A program made the translations under genes and the position numbers. From positions 1-12,085 of the forward strand of contig CALAPG010000067.1 in the NCBI GenBank assembly GCA_937889485.1: 12,085 nucleotides of DNA, given 5' to 3'. The notes under the pieces were generated by a model. That model was not told the origin of the DNA. It saw only the letters and a program-made list of their open reading frames with translations, and searched no databases. Below, piece by piece: positions 1 through 6,245 of this stretch. The stretch is from an uncultured Moraxella sp. (GTDB taxonomy: Bacteria; Pseudomonadota; Gammaproteobacteria; Pseudomonadales; Moraxellaceae). Each line of letters starts with the position of its first letter. Position 1 is the stretch's first letter.

Positions 1-1
1 C

Positions 2-496
2 ATCCAGCTCACCGCCGATACCCTCAGCGATTTGGCCGACTGGATGGCCGCCCACCCGGATGCTGTGATGGCCCGGCCGGGGCTGCGCTTCCCGGATGGC
101 CGTTCCCAGAGCCTGCCGCTGCGGCGCTGTGCGCTGCGGCCCATGGTCTACCGCCAGCTGCCGTTTTTGAAATTCTGGGAGAAATATAACCGTGCGTATT
201 TGATGGAGGGGGAGGATCTGTCCGCTCCCGTTGAGATCGAGTTCTGCACCGGCAGCTTTTCCGCCGTGCGGACGGCGGAGTTCAAGGCCGTGGGCGGCTT
301 CGATGAGCACTACTTCATGTATGTGGAGGATGCCGACCTGACCCAGAAGATGCGCACCACCGGCAAAGCCTACCTCGTGCCGCAGTACACCGCCATCCAT
401 GCATGGCATCGTGCAGCCCACCGCAGCCTCAAGCCCTTTTTGTGGCAGACCGGGAGCCTGCTGCGGTACTTCCACAAGTGGGGGTTCAAGTTCTGA
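2..496 (+). CDS. Glycosyltransferase family 2, C-terminal part (possible rhamnosyltransferase)
   Basis: The reading frame is open from the window edge, so the N-terminus (nucleotide-sugar site and first half of the GT-A fold) is missing; 164 residues remain. Visible are the tail of a GT-A domain with the typical 'AHPDAVMARPGLRFPDG' stretch, and the acceptor-side block 'GGFDEHYFMYVEDADL', where the ED pair matches the catalytic-base position of WbbL-like family 2 enzymes. It ends with 'HRAAHRSLKPFLWQ', as in that group. Family members transfer a sugar, often rhamnose from dTDP-rhamnose, to a cell-surface glycan at the inner face of the membrane. The rfbA-rfbD pair downstream supports rhamnose as donor, but that is inference. 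A TTG at 32 could be miscalled as a start; the homology before it shows the gene is simply truncated. A strong terminator follows 18 bases after the stop. Confidence 0.85.
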   Translation: MQLTADTLSDLADWMAAHPDAVMARPGLRFPDGRSQSLPLRRCALRPMVYRQLPFLKFWEKYNRAYLMEGEDLSAPVEIEFCTGSFSAVRTAEFKAVGGFDEHYFMYVEDADLTQKMRTTGKAYLVPQYTAIHAWHRAAHRSLKPFLWQTGSLLRYFHKWGFKF

Positions 497-514
497 GGAC
501 TTGCTGATGAAACA

Positions 515-570
515 AAAGAGCGCCCTCCACAAAAATTTTTGTGGAGGGCGCTCTTTCCTTGCTTTTTTTT
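515..570 (+). terminator. Rho-independent terminator with perfect 42-base palindrome
   Basis: Positions 515-535 and 536-556 are exact reverse complements: AAAGAGCGCCCTCCAC followed by AAAAA/TTTTT and then GTGGAGGGCGCTCTTT. A run of eight T follows at 563-570. The stem is long and GC-rich and lies just after the glycosyltransferase stop, so it should end that transcript. Upstream A residues give some symmetry, but the T-run is only on the plus side. The centre is itself A5T5, so in RNA a few central bases would form the loop. Confidence 0.9.
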
Positions 571-574
571 CGAT

Positions 575-602
575 TTGATAGTAGAATAAGGTGTAATACT
601 AT
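575..602 (+). promoter_or_regulatory. Candidate sigma-70 promoter with overlapping dyad, upstream of rfbA
   Basis: TTGATA (575-580) matches the -35 box at five of six bases; TACTAT (597-602), 16 bases on, matches the -10 box at four of six. It is directly after the terminator of the previous gene and is the only promoter-like site I see before rfbA. A perfect inverted repeat GATAGTA (577-583) and TACTATC (597-603) overlaps both boxes and could be an operator. Transcription from here would give a leader of about 195 bases. Assigned by eye only. Confidence 0.45.
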
Positions 603-603
603 C

Positions 604-787
604 GCAAGCTTGCCAGTAGTGCATAGCGAGATCCTGCCAGCGCGCGTGGCGCGGGAAGCCCGGCGGCTGGCGGCGTATTACCACCAACAATGTTTACAGC
701 GGACGCAGCTCCGCTTTGAATCCATACGTCATCCGGGCGGTCTCCCGTCTGGGCGGCGTACAGCTGCACAACTTTTCAATCTATTTT
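604..787 (+). other. GC-rich non-coding leader between promoter and rfbA, with hairpins
   Basis: The gap from 497 to 803 is the only gene-free stretch over 300 bases. After the terminator and promoter, this part holds several short inverted repeats: GCCAGC (636-641) with GCTGGC (666-671), enclosing CGGG-AAG-CCCG (652-662), and AGCGGA (698-703) with TCCGCT (710-715) around a six-base loop. A short frame crosses it but has no ribosome site or recognisable protein, so I do not call it a gene. It may be a structured 5' leader or a copy of a dispersed intergenic repeat. I recognise no known riboswitch class. Confidence 0.4.
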
Positions 788-803
788 AAAGGAGTGCACA
801 AAT

Positions 804-1691
804 ATGAAAGGTATCATTCTTGCCGGCGGTGCCGGCACCCGGCTTTACCCGCTGACCATGGTCACCAGCAAGCAGCTGCTGCCGGTCTACGACAAGCCGA
901 TGATCTATTACCCCCTGTCCACGCTGATGCTGGCAGGCATTCAGGACATCCTGATCATCTCCACCCCGACCGATACGCCTCGCTTTGAGGCGCTGCTGGG
1001 TGATGGCAGCCAGTACGGCATCCATCTGCAGTATAAAGTTCAGCCCTCTCCGGACGGTCTGGCACAGGCCTTCATTCTGGGCGAAGAGTTCATTGGCGAC
1101 GACTGCTGCGCCATGATCCTGGGCGATAACATCTTCTACGGCAACGGCTTCTCCAAGATCCTCAAGACCGCCGCCGCCAATGCGGAAAACAAAGGCCGCT
1201 GCACCGTGTTCGGCTACTATGTGCAGGACCCGGAGCGCTTTGGCATCGTGGAGTTCGACAAGGACGGCAAGGTGCTCAGCGTGGAGGAAAAGCCTCAGCA
1301 TCCCAAGTCCAACTACGCCATCACCGGCCTGTACTTCTATAACAAAGAGGTCGTGAAGATGGCAAAGCAGGTCAAGCCCTCTGCCCGCGGCGAGCTGGAG
1401 ATCACCACCCTGAACGACATGTATCTGAAGAAGGACGAGCTGGATGTTCAGCTGCTGGGCCGCGGTTTTGCATGGCTGGACACCGGCACCATGGACAGTC
1501 TGGTGGAAGCAGCCGATTTTGTGCGCATGATCGAGAAGCGCCAGGGCATCAAGATCAGTGCGCCGGAAGAGATCGCCTTCAAGTACGGCTGGATCGACCG
1601 CGACACCCTGCTGGAAAGCGCTGAGCGCTACGGCAAGAGCCCCTACGGCCAGCACCTGAAGAACGTTGCAGACGGCAAGCTGCGCTATTAA
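804..1691 (+). CDS. rfbA: Glucose-1-phosphate thymidylyltransferase (RmlA/RfbA)
   Basis: This cytosolic enzyme joins glucose-1-phosphate and dTTP to give dTDP-glucose and pyrophosphate, the first step of dTDP-L-rhamnose synthesis. The 295 residues are the usual length. The nucleotide-binding signature [13 protein letters not shown] is at residues 6-18, with K23 and 'LLPVYDKPM' after it. '[10 protein letters not shown]' (104-113) carries the metal-binding D108, 'EEKP' is at 161-164, 'RGELEIT' at 195-201, and 'WLDTGT' (224-229) carries the second metal aspartate D226. The ATG follows AGGAG (790-794) by nine bases, which fixes the start. rfbD begins 21 bases after the stop, so they are probably one operon. 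In many pathways the product dTDP-rhamnose inhibits this enzyme allosterically. rfbB and rfbC are not in the window. Confidence 0.97.
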   Translation: MKGIILAGGAGTRLYPLTMVTSKQLLPVYDKPMIYYPLSTLMLAGIQDILIISTPTDTPRFEALLGDGSQYGIHLQYKVQPSPDGLAQAFILGEEFIGDDCCAMILGDNIFYGNGFSKILKTAAANAENKGRCTVFGYYVQDPERFGIVEFDKDGKVLSVEEKPQHPKSNYAITGLYFYNKEVVKMAKQVKPSARGELEITTLNDMYLKKDELDVQLLGRGFAWLDTGTMDSLVEAADFVRMIEKRQGIKISAPEEIAFKYGWIDRDTLLESAERYGKSPYGQHLKNVADGKLRY

Positions 1692-1712
1692 GCAAAAGAG
1701 AGGCATACCCAT

Positions 1713-2630
1713 ATGAAAATCATTGTTACCGGCTGCAAGGGTCAGCTGGGCACCGAGATCCTCAAGCAGCTGCGCGAAGGCCGCAGCGAGATCGGCCCCA
1801 TCCCCGAAAAGCTGCTCAATGCCACGGTGATCGCCGTGGACCTGCCGGATCTGGATATCTCCAACTACAAAATGGTGGACGAGTTCATCCGCCGCAACCG
1901 CCCGGATGTCATCATCAACTGCGCTGCCTACACCAATGTGGACGGCTGCGAAGTGAACCATGATGCCGCCTTCAAGGCAAACGCCCTCGGCCCCCGCAAT
2001 CTGGCACAGGCAGCGGAAAAGACCGGTGCACGACTGGTACACGTCTCCACCGATTATGTGTTCTCCGGCCGTGAGAACGGCGGCGTTGCACAGGACGAAG
2101 CCACCATTCCCGGCCCCATCAGCGCCTATGGCTCTACCAAGCTCATGGGCGAAAAGTATGTGGAGCAGTTCTGCCACCGTCACTTCATCGTGCGCACCGC
2201 GTGGCTCTACAGCTACTACGGCAAAAACTTCGTCAAGACCATCGTGAACGCAGGCAAGAAGTTTGGCAAGCTGGAAGTGGTCAATGACCAGTGCGGCAAC
2301 CCCACCAACGCGGTGGATCTGGCCCACGAGATCCTGCAGCTGTGCGTGACCCACGAGTACGGCCTGTATCACTGCACCGGCGAGGGCATCTGCTCCTGGT
2401 ATGATTTCGCATCGGAGATCATCCGCCTGTCCGGCGTGGACGCCACCGTGGCTCCCTGCACCAGCGAGGAGTACAAGGCAAAGCACCCGGACAGCGCCGA
2501 CCGCCCCAAGTGGAGCGCACTGGACAACCGGATGCTGCGCTGCACCGTGGGCAACGATGTCCGCGACTGGAAGGATGCTCTGGCCTGCTTCTTTGCCCAC
2601 TGGGACGGCGAAAACGGCATGAAGGGCTGA
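1713..2630 (+). CDS. rfbD: dTDP-4-dehydrorhamnose reductase (RmlD/RfbD)
   Basis: This is the last step of dTDP-L-rhamnose synthesis: NAD(P)H-dependent reduction of dTDP-4-keto-L-rhamnose in the cytosol. The 305 residues form an extended short-chain dehydrogenase fold. The Rossmann motif TGCKGQLG is at residues 6-13, 'NCAAYTNVD' at 69-77, 'VSTDYVFSG' at 111-119, and the catalytic YxxxK is Y139/K143 in 'AYGSTK'. 'RTAWLYSYYGKNF' follows at 161-173, typical of RmlD. An insertion around residues 22-37 lengthens the first loop compared with the E. coli enzyme; this is seen in clostridial versions. The start is set by GAGAGG (1698-1703), nine bases before the ATG. It is probably co-transcribed with rfbA. 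Whether rhamnose is made by this strain also needs rfbB and rfbC, which must lie elsewhere. Confidence 0.96.
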   Translation: MKIIVTGCKGQLGTEILKQLREGRSEIGPIPEKLLNATVIAVDLPDLDISNYKMVDEFIRRNRPDVIINCAAYTNVDGCEVNHDAAFKANALGPRNLAQAAEKTGARLVHVSTDYVFSGRENGGVAQDEATIPGPISAYGSTKLMGEKYVEQFCHRHFIVRTAWLYSYYGKNFVKTIVNAGKKFGKLEVVNDQCGNPTNAVDLAHEILQLCVTHEYGLYHCTGEGICSWYDFASEIIRLSGVDATVAPCTSEEYKAKHPDSADRPKWSALDNRMLRCTVGNDVRDWKDALACFFAHWDGENGMKG

Positions 2631-2674
2631 GAAAAAACTGAAAATCCCCCCTGCGGAAGAACTGAGGATGTATC

Positions 2675-3067
2675 ATGTTTGATGCGATTTTTGGCAGATC
2701 TGTCAAGATATTAAAGATCCTTGCAAAGGTGCAGTGTGTGCTGGCCTTTGTGCTTGCATCCATGCTGTGCGGCGCGGTCCATGAAATGCTGAAGCCCTTT
2801 AGTCGGTTTTCAGCCATCGTGCTGGGGCTGGTGGTCGCCGTGGTGTTCTGGGTGCTGCAGATGTTCCTTGCATGGGCGCTGTACGCCTTCGCGGAGCTGG
2901 TGGAGTACACCAAAGAGACCCACAAGGAGCTCAGCAACATGAGTGCGGGTCTGGCTCGGTACACCCAAGCCACCTATGAGGAGCTTCACAGCATGAACAA
3001 AGGGCTGGAAGCATACACCAAGGCCATGGGCAATAGCGCCCCTGTAATAGCATACGTCACATTATAA
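2675..3067 (+). CDS. Small repeat-bearing membrane protein, chimeric C-terminus
   Basis: I do not recognise a family. The first about 117 residues are real: two hydrophobic segments (roughly residues 12-36 and 47-72) form a hairpin in the membrane, followed by a polar tail with an 18-residue repeat. Each unit starts Y-T and has a near-central E-L and a later G-L (residues 78-95 and 96-113, then Y114-T-K-A starting a third). The tail is likely helical, perhaps coiled coil. GAGG (2664-2667) precedes the ATG. It follows rfbD by 44 bases and may be in the same operon, but nothing ties it to rhamnose. The last dozen residues ('NSAPVIAYVTL' and a little before) are translated from the antisense of a foreign transporter gene across the junction near 3030, so the true C-terminus is missing and the stop at 3065 is accidental. 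Confidence 0.6.
   Translation: MFDAIFGRSVKILKILAKVQCVLAFVLASMLCGAVHEMLKPFSRFSAIVLGLVVAVVFWVLQMFLAWALYAFAELVEYTKETHKELSNMSAGLARYTQATYEELHSMNKGLEAYTKAMGNSAPVIAYVTL
2906..3019 (+). repeat. 18-codon tandem repeat within the small membrane protein
   Basis: Unit 1 spans 2906-2959, unit 2 spans 2960-3013, and unit 3 begins at 3014. At the protein level the units share Y-T-(K/Q)-x-T-x-x-E-L, S-M, and G-L in register. The DNA has drifted, so the duplication is old and selection keeps the protein pattern. The third unit agrees only through Y-T-K-A and then stops matching, close to the inferred junction. Confidence 0.7.
3023..3042. other. Chimeric junction between two unrelated genomes
   Basis: To the left, codon use is GC-rich and the proteins are Firmicute-like; to the right, the DNA is AT-rich and Moraxellaceae-like. 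On the plus strand the 18-codon repeat breaks off at about 3025. On the minus strand the MHS transporter sequence looks natural down to about 3037 ('ITGALLP') and then becomes the antisense of the left-hand gene. Both genes are therefore cut at the same point. There is no transposase, integrase, terminal repeat or target duplication. GGGC (3028-3031) and GCCC (3038-3041) form a tiny inverted repeat at the spot, which may be chance. The exact base cannot be fixed from sequence alone. Confidence 0.85.
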
Positions 3068-4212
3068 GAAAAACTAATCCCACTTTGGCGCACATGCACA
3101 GGAAATAAGCGTACACAAACACTCGGAATAATACCAATAACCCCCGAAAAAAAGCCCAAAATAGCATAATTTAGCAACAATAATTCGCTACTTTGCTTTA
3201 AAGACACAAAAAACATAATACTAGCCAGCGCAAGCCCAATACAGCCTAGCGTAAATACCCGCCCAGGATTAAAGCGATCAGCAAGATAACCAAACACCAC
3301 CGCCCCCAGCGCCCCAAAAAAAATCCCCATCCCATTAGAAATCGCCATCAAACTGGCATCTACCTCAAAAAACTGTACCCCAAGCATGGGTAGCAGCAAA
3401 AAACACAGAAGATACACACTGGCAGTAAACCATGATAGACCAAACGACATCACCGAACCATAACGGTATTTTAATAAAGCCGTGCGCAGCGGCAAACGTT
3501 TGATCAAGCGGTTACGGTTTTTGGCACTTGCCCAAATAGGCGTTTCTTCTAATTTTAGACGTAGCACCACCGCAAACAACGTGCCCACGCTCGCAATCAC
3601 AAAAGGGATACGCCAACCATACGCCAGCATTTCATCAGGATTTAAAATATTAGGTAACATCACACTTAAAATGTTGCCCATAAGCGCCGACAAAATCAGT
3701 CCACTGACCAACCAACCACACACCGCCCCCAACTGACGTCTAGGCATATGCTCTGCCAAATAGACCCAAGAAGCAGGTACCTCCGCCCCATAGCCAAACC
3801 CTTGTGCCAGCCGCAACATCACCATCAAAATCACCGCCGCACTACCAATTTGCTCATAGGTAGGTAGACACGCAATCAACAAACTTGAACTACCCACCAA
3901 CAGCAAACTGTACAACAATACAGGCTTGCGCCCATACCGATCGCCCAAATCACCCAATATAATACCGCCCAAAGGTCTAGACACATAACCCAATAAAATC
4001 AACAATAAAAAGCACACCGACTTGAGCGACTCGGACATATTATCGGGAAAAAAAGCTTGATTAATAATGTCATTAAAATAAAAATAAACCGTAAAATCAA
4101 AACAAGCAAAAAAACCACCAAAAACCGTTAAATAAATAACATTTTTTTCGTAGTGATTTAAATCCCTAAATTCTTCGTTAGCGTCATGAAAGAATGGCAT
4201 CGTATATCTCAT
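3034..4212 (-). CDS. MFS transporter, metabolite:H+ symporter (MHS/ProP-like), C-terminally truncated
   Basis: An inner-membrane proton symporter of the MHS family, whose members carry organic acids, betaines or aromatic acids; the substrate here cannot be told. The MFS motif 'GDLGDRYGRKP' sits between membrane segments 2 and 3 and recurs in the second half as 'GYLADRFNPGR'. 'RLAQGFGYGAE', 'LEETPIWAS' and 'FPVHVRQSGISFSYNVTYAI' are also typical of the family. About eleven segments are present; the end of segment 11, segment 12 and the tail are lost at the junction. The open frame continues to 2986, but those last residues are antisense of the neighbouring foreign gene. The ATG ending at 4212 is chosen; a GTG one codon upstream and an ATG ending at 4200 are possible, and none has a strong ribosome site. 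The 180 bases before it hold no clear promoter or terminator. Confidence 0.85.
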
Positions 4213-4395
4213 CACTCAAAATTTATAAAAGACCTGAGACGTTTTATATAAATCATTTTTAGTGCTAATGGGCGTTATTATCTAACAACGGTTCTTTAAC
4301 ATTTTAGAAAGAATATCTTTTTTTAAAGAGCATACTATAGACATTTCACCTTTGATTTAATGCGAAAAAATGTGTGTTTTTTGTAATAAGTTTAC

Positions 4396-6084
4396 TTATA
4401 ACAACCACCTAAAAGGTAATTTGGCAAACAGCCGAACCCACAAAGCATGGAATGTTGATAGCCTAGGTTCTTTGTCATAAATCACCAAATGTTGGTTGGT
4501 GCGGTCATCATGGGTTTGCCATTGTAATTGTTGGTCGGGAGTCAACTGCACGCGGTAGCTGATATTGAGCATTGCCTCATCAAACGCTGCGTGCACCGCG
4601 CGTGTCAAAGCCTTATCATAAATAAGGACGCCAAGCTCGGTATTGATATTAGCGGAGCGTGGGTCTACATTATAAGAGCCAATAAAGGTGCAAGTGTCAT
4701 CCACAGCAAAGGCTTTGGTATGAAGACTAGTGCTGCTCTTGCTATTGTATAAGCCTCTTTTATATAAGCCCCGCTTTTTGTGGCGAAAATCTGGATCGGC
4801 AGATGACTTTAGCTCGTATAATGAGACCCCCGCTTGCAGCAGCGGCGCGCGTGCTACGCTATAACCTGAATGTACGATAGGCACGTCGGTGGCTTCGTAG
4901 GCGTTGGTCAATACGCTGACTTTTACCCCCTCATCAACCAGTTTTTTAAGTTGTTGCACGCCCAAATTGGTGGGCACAAAATAGGAAGAAATGATGGTAA
5001 AGCGCTGAGTCGGTGTGCCGATTTGGCTACGTAACTTTGCAACCAAACGGGTGGCTTTATCATCTTGATTACGCAACTTAGTCACGTCATCGGCAAAAAA
5101 CACAATTGGCTGCCAGCGAAAAGGAATTTTTTTGTTATAAAGCTGATCATCAAGCATCGCCCCGTCATGAGTACGATAAAGCTGTGAGCTTTTACTTAGC
5201 GTAGACTGGTTATTGGTGGGCGCGATAGCCGTCAACGTATCCAAAAAAGGCTCATCACTTTTATTGCGCTTTGGATTTTTGGCAGGTGTGACCAACTGTT
5301 CGATATCGTAAGATAAATCGCTATTCCAATATTGCTCAAAGCTTTGTTCTACGGCTTCCACCACTTTGCCTGCTAGTAGCACGTCCAAATCCGCAAATTC
5401 GTTTTGGGTGTCATTACGTAAATATTCATCGCCAATATTGCGTCCACCAATAATGGCAATTTGGCGATCAAAGCTCATACTTTTGTTATGCATACGCCGT
5501 TGGTAACGCGGCAATGCTACCAAAAAATTGGCAGGGGATAAGGTGCGAGTCACTTTTGGGTTGATGAGACGTACCTGAATATTCGGGTGGGCAGAAAACG
5601 CGAGCAGCTGCTGGTCAAGCTCAAGATTGGTATTTAAATCATCTAACAAGAGGCGTACTTTAACCCCACGATTGGCCGCTTCGTACAAATCTTTGAGCAT
5701 CAGCTGCCCAGCGGCATCGTTGTGCCAAATATAGTATTGCACATCAATACTTTGGGTTGCCATATCACTTAGCACACTGCGCGCGGCAAAAGCGTCTGTA
5801 CTTTCTACCAACGGATAATACCCCGATAATGTGCGCGGTGACGGGTTTTTACTTGCGCTAATTTGATAAATAAGCGGCGTGTAGGGTGGGCTGCCCTTGA
5901 TTGTAGCGGGCGTGTTGACACGGTGATTGGGCGGTAACGCTTGACAAGCAGTCAGCAAAAATATCAGTAACATGCCCGCTATTTGATAAGCAAGTTGCCA
6001 CTGTCCTATATAGGGCAGAAGATGGCTAGTCTGACGCGGAAAAGTGTGATTGCTGACCAAGGGCAAAATCCTTTTGAATGGCAA
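4396..6084 (-). CDS. Phospholipase D / cardiolipin synthase-like protein with lipoprotein signal
   Basis: A two-domain phospholipase D superfamily protein of 562 residues, close in layout to ClsC/YmdC-type cardiolipin synthases, which make cardiolipin by phosphatidyl transfer at the membrane. The first HKD motif is H199-N-K-S-M-S-F-D206, followed by 'IIGGRNIGDEY'; the second is H455-T-K-A-F-A-V-D462, followed by 'FIGSYNVDPRSA'. Both catalytic sets are intact. The N-terminus has a hydrophobic stretch ending 'LLTAC' with C47 as lipid-attachment site, so it is probably a lipoprotein. The region before it is unusually long (about 37 residues), so the true start may be downstream of 6084, though the only obvious ATG nearby (M38) leaves no charged n-region. 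K436 to Y446 contains a doubled KRGLY. metZ is divergent, 161 bases away. ORFs of this group are also annotated as PLD-family hydrolases; the lipid reaction is inferred. Confidence 0.87.
   Translation of the reverse strand: MPFKRILPLVSNHTFPRQTSHLLPYIGQWQLAYQIAGMLLIFLLTACQALPPNHRVNTPATIKGSPPYTPLIYQISASKNPSPRTLSGYYPLVESTDAFAARSVLSDMATQSIDVQYYIWHNDAAGQLMLKDLYEAANRGVKVRLLLDDLNTNLELDQQLLAFSAHPNIQVRLINPKVTRTLSPANFLVALPRYQRRMHNKSMSFDRQIAIIGGRNIGDEYLRNDTQNEFADLDVLLAGKVVEAVEQSFEQYWNSDLSYDIEQLVTPAKNPKRNKSDEPFLDTLTAIAPTNNQSTLSKSSQLYRTHDGAMLDDQLYNKKIPFRWQPIVFFADDVTKLRNQDDKATRLVAKLRSQIGTPTQRFTIISSYFVPTNLGVQQLKKLVDEGVKVSVLTNAYEATDVPIVHSGYSVARAPLLQAGVSLYELKSSADPDFRHKKRGLYKRGLYNSKSSTSLHTKAFAVDDTCTFIGSYNVDPRSANINTELGVLIYDKALTRAVHAAFDEAMLNISYRVQLTPDQQLQWQTHDDRTNQHLVIYDKEPRLSTFHALWVRLFAKLPFRWLL
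4747..4776 (-). repeat. In-frame 15-base tandem duplication (KRGLY twice)
   Basis: Residues 437-446 of the phospholipase D-like protein read KRGLY KRGLY. The two 15-base copies differ at four positions, all silent, so the duplication is not recent and the frame has been kept. It lies just before the second HKD motif, in a loop region. Confidence 0.75.
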
Positions 6085-6173
6085 TATTGGTAGGTTAACC
6101 TCATAAAATCCAGCAAGCCATAAGCACTGCTACGGGGTAAAAACATGGTATTTTTGCATATCTTAATGCCGAC

Positions 6174-6211
6174 TTGAAAGAAGCAAAAAACCAAAGTTAT
6201 GCTATCATAAC
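6174..6211 (+). promoter_or_regulatory. Candidate metZ promoter overlapped by a perfect dyad
   Basis: TTGAAA (6174-6179) and TATGCT (6198-6203), 18 bases apart, could be -35 and -10 boxes. The -10 is covered by an exact inverted repeat GTTATG-CTAT-CATAAC (6196-6211). This lies in the 161-base gap between the divergent phospholipase D-like gene and metZ, where a repressor site would be expected. It does not match the E. coli MetJ box (AGACGTCT repeats). Weak, by eye. Confidence 0.3.
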
Positions 6212-6245
6212 GCATTGTTAAACCATATAAAATAGACAAAACTTT

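Noticed and set aside
541..789. An 82-codon frame between the terminator and rfbA
   Set aside because: Its start is inside the terminator palindrome, it has no ribosome site, and the composition is that of a structured non-coding stretch.
786..2600. A 604-codon open frame on the minus strand opposite rfbA and rfbD
   Set aside because: It lies exactly antisense to two well-supported genes, has repetitive low-information sequence (A, V, L, G, H rich), and no recognisable domain or ribosome site. High GC at third codon positions keeps the opposite frame open.
2419..2973. A 184-codon minus-strand frame across rfbD and the small membrane protein
   Set aside because: Antisense shadow of two real genes with no family resemblance.
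3020..3045. Horizontal transfer or genomic island boundary
   Set aside because: No integrase, transposase, tRNA, terminal repeats or target duplication; both genes are cut and neither flank resumes. A technical chimera explains it better.
4216..4395. Small gene or clear promoter in the gap between the PLD-like gene and the MHS transporter
   Set aside because: No frame with a ribosome site and no box pair with acceptable spacing; I see only AT-rich DNA with chance TATA-like words.
4386..4399. Hairpin ATAAGT-TT-ACTTAT at the end of the PLD-like gene as a terminator
   Set aside because: The stem is short and AT-rich with a two-base loop, and no U-run follows on the coding strand.
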